Of a DNA stretch of 64,000 nt, positions 59,820 through 64,000 are shown one piece after another. Within the stretch, counting starts at the first letter, position 1. Each line of letters starts with the position of its first letter. Made by a program: the position numbers and the translations under genes. Source of the stretch: Theropithecus gelada (taxonomy: Eukaryota > Chordata > Mammalia > Primates > Cercopithecidae); contig NC_037674.1 of assembly GCF_003255815.1 (NCBI RefSeq), positions 4,418,430-4,482,429 on the forward strand, given 5' to 3'. The notes beneath the pieces were generated by a model. That model was not told the origin of the DNA. It worked only from the letters and a program-made list of their open reading frames with translations, and made no database searches.

Positions 59820-61750
59820 TTTTTGTTTCAAGATGCCAGATTGGAGGCTTTGTCAGTACACCTCCCTGATTCTAAACAGGAAAACTGTGTGTAGAGATTT
59901 ACACTGTAAATTTGTATCCAACAAACACAGGAACTGAACAGAAAAAGTGAAAGAAACTTTGGATAATTTGAAAGCAGCAGCAGGCAGCAACTTGCACCAT
60001 GCGTCAGATGGGAACCTGAGTCCTCAGAGTGCAAAAGCGGGGGACTGTCTCCATGATACACACTCCCACTGGGGAGCCAGGCACTCCAGTCCATGGGGAA
60101 ATGCCTTAACCCTAGCCAGTGCTGGAGCTTAGAGAGGTGGGGAGCATGAAAGGAGTGGCACCTGGATGTGCTGCGTGTCCACTTCCAGACCACAGCAGGG
60201 ACAGAAGAAAGATAATCCTGATACTAATAGGGGAACCTTATGGAAGTCATCCAGGTAACCCAGGCAGAGGTCACACATTGAAAGAAGCTCCCAACTGACA
60301 TGCACAATCCAATACTGAACAGGGGATGAACCCCCTACGACCAGAACTCAAGCAGAAGCATTCTTTTGCCAGGACCCCGGGAGCTGGGTACTCCTGCTTC
60401 ACATGCCAAATCAAGGGGTGTGGCCTCAGAGCAACTGTTTCAGTTTCAGTATCCAGTGAGAAGTCTTGTGGTTTGTCTTCTGAGCCTGGATGGCCTGGAA
60501 CCAGCTGGCTGTTGTGGTTTTTGGCCAGCAGAAGTCTGCATGTGTCAGACCTGCCGTGTCAAGGTCGTGGGAACTGACCTGCCATTTGGTACTCTTCCCT
60601 ACATGTACAGATTCTCGTGAAGCAGAGGGTATTCTCCTTCTCCCTGGAACGTTATCCTATCCCAGTGGCCACGAAAGTATCCACCAATCCCCATCGCGCT
60701 GCTGCTTGTGCCCACACTTGGAACGTCACAGTGTGGGCTTTCCTGACTCCCCACCCAGCTTTCCCCCTCTACCTGCCCCAGTAACAGAACAGGAACGGGG
60801 ACTTTTAAGAGTTCCATGTCTCTGCCCATCATCACTTGAGTATTTGCCCATCATCATCTGAGTACTTCCCCTGGATAACAAAAGCTAAGCATAAATCCTA
60901 CCACCATGACTGCAGCTGGCTCTCTCCTGCAAGCACTGCACCCTTGCCCGAGGTCAGGAAACACAGTCCATTACAACATCTGCTGGCACACTGACATGGC
61001 ACTGGTATAAATGTAAACATATAGACCAAAGGAACAGAACCCAGAACCCAGAAATGAAGCCTAAACAATCCACTGATATTCAACAGAGCAGACAAAAACA
61101 TACACTGAAGAATGCACACCCTATTCAATAAAAGGTGCTGGGAAAATAAGATAGCCACATGCAGAAGAATGAAATTGGATCCTTATCTGTCACCATATAT
61201 AAAAATTAACTCAAGATGGATTAAAGACTTAAATGTGAGATGTGAAACCAGAAAGATTCTAGAAGAAAAACTAGAAAAAAAAATATTCTGGATAGTGACC
61301 TGGGCAAAGAATGTTTGACTAAAACCCCCTAAGCAACAGCAACATAAAAAAATAAATAAATGGAAATTAATTAAACTAAAAGGTTTCTGCACAGCAAAAC
61401 AAATAATCAACAGAGTAAAACAGACAACCTACACAATGGGACAAAATATTTGAGAACTATACATCCAACAAGGGACTAGTCAAGAAACTACAAGAAACAC
61501 AGATCAGTAAGAAAAAAATGAATAATCCCATTAAAAAATGAGAAAATGACATGAACAGATAGTTTTCAAAAGATATACAAATGGCCAACACAGGAAAACA
61601 TGTTAAACATTAATCAGCATCTGAGATGCAAATGAAAGCCACAATGAGATACCACCCTCCACTATTCAGAATGGCCCTTATTAAAAAGTCAATAAATGAT
61701 AGATATTGGTGTGGATGTGGTGAAAAGGGAATGTTTATACACCTTGGCTG
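59820..61750 (+). mobile_element. L1 fragment: 5' UTR-like part joined to late ORF2
   Basis: 61000-61750 is clearly L1 ORF2 3' sequence in sense orientation ('aaaattaactcaagatggattaaagacttaaatg'). 59820-60980 is GC-richer with an 'aagatgccagattggaggc' start, which I read as an older L1 5' UTR. The two are joined near 60985 with ORF1 and most of ORF2 missing. The 123-codon frame 60490-60861 and its neighbours fall in the 5' UTR-like part and have no motif. The 5' UTR assignment is the weak point. Confidence 0.55.
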
Positions 61751-61756
61751 GGGATC

Positions 61757-62110
61757 AGTCTCATTATGAGAGAAACATCAGAGAAATCCCACATTAGAAA
61801 TGTCAATGGCATCAAAAACAAGGCAACTGAGAAACTTAAAGACATGGTATCTAAATGTGATGACGTATCCCGGATGAGGTCCCAAATATAAACTTAACAT
61901 TAGGTGAAAACTAAGAAATCTGAATAAAGTGTGTATGATACTTTATGATAATACACGATATTAATTGGTTAGTTTTGACAAATGTCCCACATTAATGTAC
62001 CAGGTAAGTAGTAAGAGGCACTGTGAGTGCAGTTTATGGAAACTTGTCTACTCCATTTGTAACTATTCTGCAAATGTAAAACTCTTCTTTTAAACAAATG
62101 TGTTTTTTGT
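61757..62110 (+). mobile_element. Old L1M 3' UTR
   Basis: Parallels 54480-55115 (landmarks 'gaaacttaaagacatggtat' and 'taaacttaacattaggtgaaaac'). Confidence 0.55.
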
Positions 62111-62117
62111 TTGTTTT

Positions 62118-62157
62118 TTAAGACAGGGTCTCACTCTGTCACCCAGGCTGGAGTGTG
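62118..62157 (-). mobile_element. Alu fragment
   Basis: Forty bases of the Alu 3' end (aagacagggtctcactctgt...ctggagtg), cut off abruptly. Confidence 0.7.
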
Positions 62158-62608
62158 TCTACACTCACTACGTGACCTATGATTCTACGTAGATAATTGT
62201 TGCATATTACACGTATGATTTATAGGAGATGGGAAGTACAAGCAAAATACACTAACCTAAGTATCCTGAAATTTATCTCATTCAGATCAAACTCTCTGAA
62301 TCACTTGTCAATACATATCATCCAGGATTTTCCTTACATTATCAACATCTCTGCTAATCAGAAGCTTTGTTGATGCACATTTCTTAGGAGTATCCTATAC
62401 TACTCTTGTGAGATTATTTTTTCAACCTGCTCATGGCCCCTTTGCAAGTTTCGATGCTGACATTATCACTGGAAGGTGACTATGGAAGGTTTTTACACCA
62501 AGTTCATGTGTGCGCCAATAAGGGAAATCACAATTTGACTGCTGTCTGGCCAAGTGTGTTTTCGGAGTATCAGGTCCTTTTTGGAGTCTATTTGAAAGAT
62601 GTAAAAAT

Positions 62609-62764
62609 GTGGGCTCATGCCTGTAATCCCAGCACCTTGGGAGGCCGAGGCAGGTGGATCACTTGAGGTCAGGAGTTAGAGACCAGCTTGGCCAGTATGT
62701 TGAAACCCCATCTCTACCAAAAATTCAGAAATAAGTCATATGTGACAGTGCACGCCTGTAAAAT
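62609..62764 (+). mobile_element. Truncated Alu (left monomer)
   Basis: Starts 'ggctcatgcctgtaatccc' and is lost after the middle A-rich linker. It interrupts unit-A-type DNA: 62270-62608 resembles 17740-18070. Confidence 0.82.
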
Positions 62765-62779
62765 AGAAAACTCAGCTGA

Positions 62780-63640
62780 AAAATAGATATATACATACAT
62801 GATCAAATATTTTGTAAGTCAGTGAATGGGAATATACAGTTTTTCATAAAAATGTCCTAGAAAATTTAATATTCTTTGAGGGAAACTAAAACCTGATATT
62901 TGACATCACATACATGAAGTCAATTCCAGGTGGATCATAGGCCAAAATATAAACATACTTAAAACAGTATATAACACAATTTAGGAAAGTATCTTCATGA
63001 TCATAAAGCAGGGTAAGAGTCCTGCAACTAACCCTAGAAATACACACTGGAACGGGATACACACTGGAACATAGTGCATGTGAGCTAGGCCTCTGGAGAT
63101 AGACTTGAGTCAAGCTCAGATTCTTCTGCTTTTTCCTTCAGAGTGTTGGATGAGATTCAGTGCTGGACTATGGGAATGGTAATAGTGCCTACTTCTTGAA
63201 TGTTGGCTGGATTGTATGAACTAATAACATGTACAACACACAGTGTATGCTAACTAGTATGACAACTTTTTCTAATTGTGAGATGTATTACTGAATCAAT
63301 GGTAACATTTTATCATTATTTTATATATCAGAATGAAAAAATAAAACCACTAACAAATAATGAAACAAATACTTATCACTTAACATTTTAGAAATCATGA
63401 TGTCAGAATCACTTCAAGATTTTACTTTATAATTATTGAAAAAATCTCTTTTGAACTTACATTCATGTAGATATGTCTTCTATCACTCCTATAATCACAG
63501 AACATAAAAGCAAAGGTATGCCTAAAATTTCTTCAATTCAGAGCAAAGTCTTTGAAATCATTTTTACCTCACTAAGGCATGATTAATTATTCATCATGTG
63601 TGGTAATCAGAAGCACTGGTGATCTGGTGATGCTGCATTT
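62780..63640 (+). mobile_element. Unit E: repeat of the start of unit A
   Basis: 62845-63400 matches 16720-17270, and 63400-63640 matches 17620-17870, about 80-85% by eye, including the L1M to MIR-like to unclassified joints. The Alu found at 17271-17602 is absent. Confidence 0.68.
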
Positions 63641-63696
63641 CTTTTTTCTTCTTTCCTTTCTTTCCCTTTCTTTCCTCCCTCCCTCCTTCCTTCTTC

Positions 63697-63727
<31 letters not shown>

Positions 63728-63732
63728 CTTTG
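63641..63732 (+). repeat. Pyrimidine-rich simple repeat
   Basis: CTTT, CCTT and (CT)n runs, the tail region of the Alu that follows. Confidence 0.9.
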
Positions 63733-64000
63733 TTTTTTGAGATGGTGTCTTGCTCTATTGCCCAGGCTAGAGCAAGGCATGTGTCATGATATTGGCTGAC
63801 TGCAGTCTCCAACTCCCGGGTTCAAGCAATTCTCTTGCCTCAGCCTCCTGAGTAGCTGGCATTACAGGCGCATACCACCACGCCTGGCTAATTTTTTTTT
63901 TTTTTTTGTTTTTTTTGTTTTTTTAGTAGAGATGGGGTTTTCGCTATGTTGGCCAGGCTGGTCTTGAACTCCCAGCCTCAAGTTATCTGCCCTGCTCGGC
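63733..64000 (-). mobile_element. Alu element, cut by the window end
   Basis: Minus-strand Alu with a T-rich expanded linker (63890-63923), running past the last base of the window. Confidence 0.88.

Noticed and set aside
60326..60861. Overlapping 83-, 84- and 123-codon frames in a GC-richer stretch
   Set aside because: Three different frames overlap, with no domain. Best read as an old L1 5' UTR-like region.
1..64000. CRISPR arrays, operons, ribosome binding sites, bacterial genes
   Set aside because: The sequence is primate nuclear DNA. Direct repeats found are microsatellites, LTRs and duplicated segments.

Overview
This is a repeat-dense stretch of primate nuclear DNA with no host exon or RNA gene that I can support. 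Dimeric Alu elements, L1 of several ages, MaLR, ERV-L and class I and II retroviral LTRs identify a catarrhine genome. Two very young Alus (23212-23517 and 33375-33704) carry base changes I associate with the Old World monkey AluY lineage (GATCCGGCCACTG, GGCGGGAACC, CTCAAGCCTG on their sense strand). The source is therefore most likely a macaque, baboon or relative.

Left part (1-16 kb): an old ERV-L-type element is broken up by an Alu monomer, an Alu, an LTR-bearing block and an 8.3-kb class I provirus (4842-13136). The provirus is the best-preserved object here. It has two 391-bp LTRs, a 5-bp ATATA duplication, a near tRNA-Phe primer site, and recognisable gag, pro, pol and env, all disabled by stops, frameshifts and at least one changed catalytic residue. 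It resembles the HERV-F group. A tiny L1 3' end and a MaLR element follow.

Middle (16-34 kb): old L1M/MIR-like DNA (unit A) carries Alus, two Tigger-type DNA transposons, one with a solo LTR inside, and another solo LTR. A second copy of the same ERV-L follows, split at 26874 by an older 7-kb provirus with a His-like primer site and AAAT duplications. The first ERV-L copy shows the matching empty site near 3250.

Right of centre (34-48 kb): a third, decayed class I provirus has an LTR, gag, protease and RT. It carries an L1 with an inverted 5' end and lacks the gag 3' region. A nearly full-length L1 (42397-47667) with dead ORFs follows.

Right part (48-64 kb): further copies of the unit-A type DNA (B, C, D, E), with Alus, an ERVK-type solo LTR (55647-56534), and a 247-bp inverted, gap-free copy of that LTR's interior 0.9 kb upstream.

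Overall the window reads as an ancient set of same-direction segmental duplications (ERV-L, A, ERV-L, B, C, D, E) later filled by nested insertions. Because duplicated copies sit side by side, several insertions have a paralogous empty site in the same window. I saw no undescribed functional system. The most biologically suggestive item is a 167-codon Env N-terminal ORF with a signal peptide.
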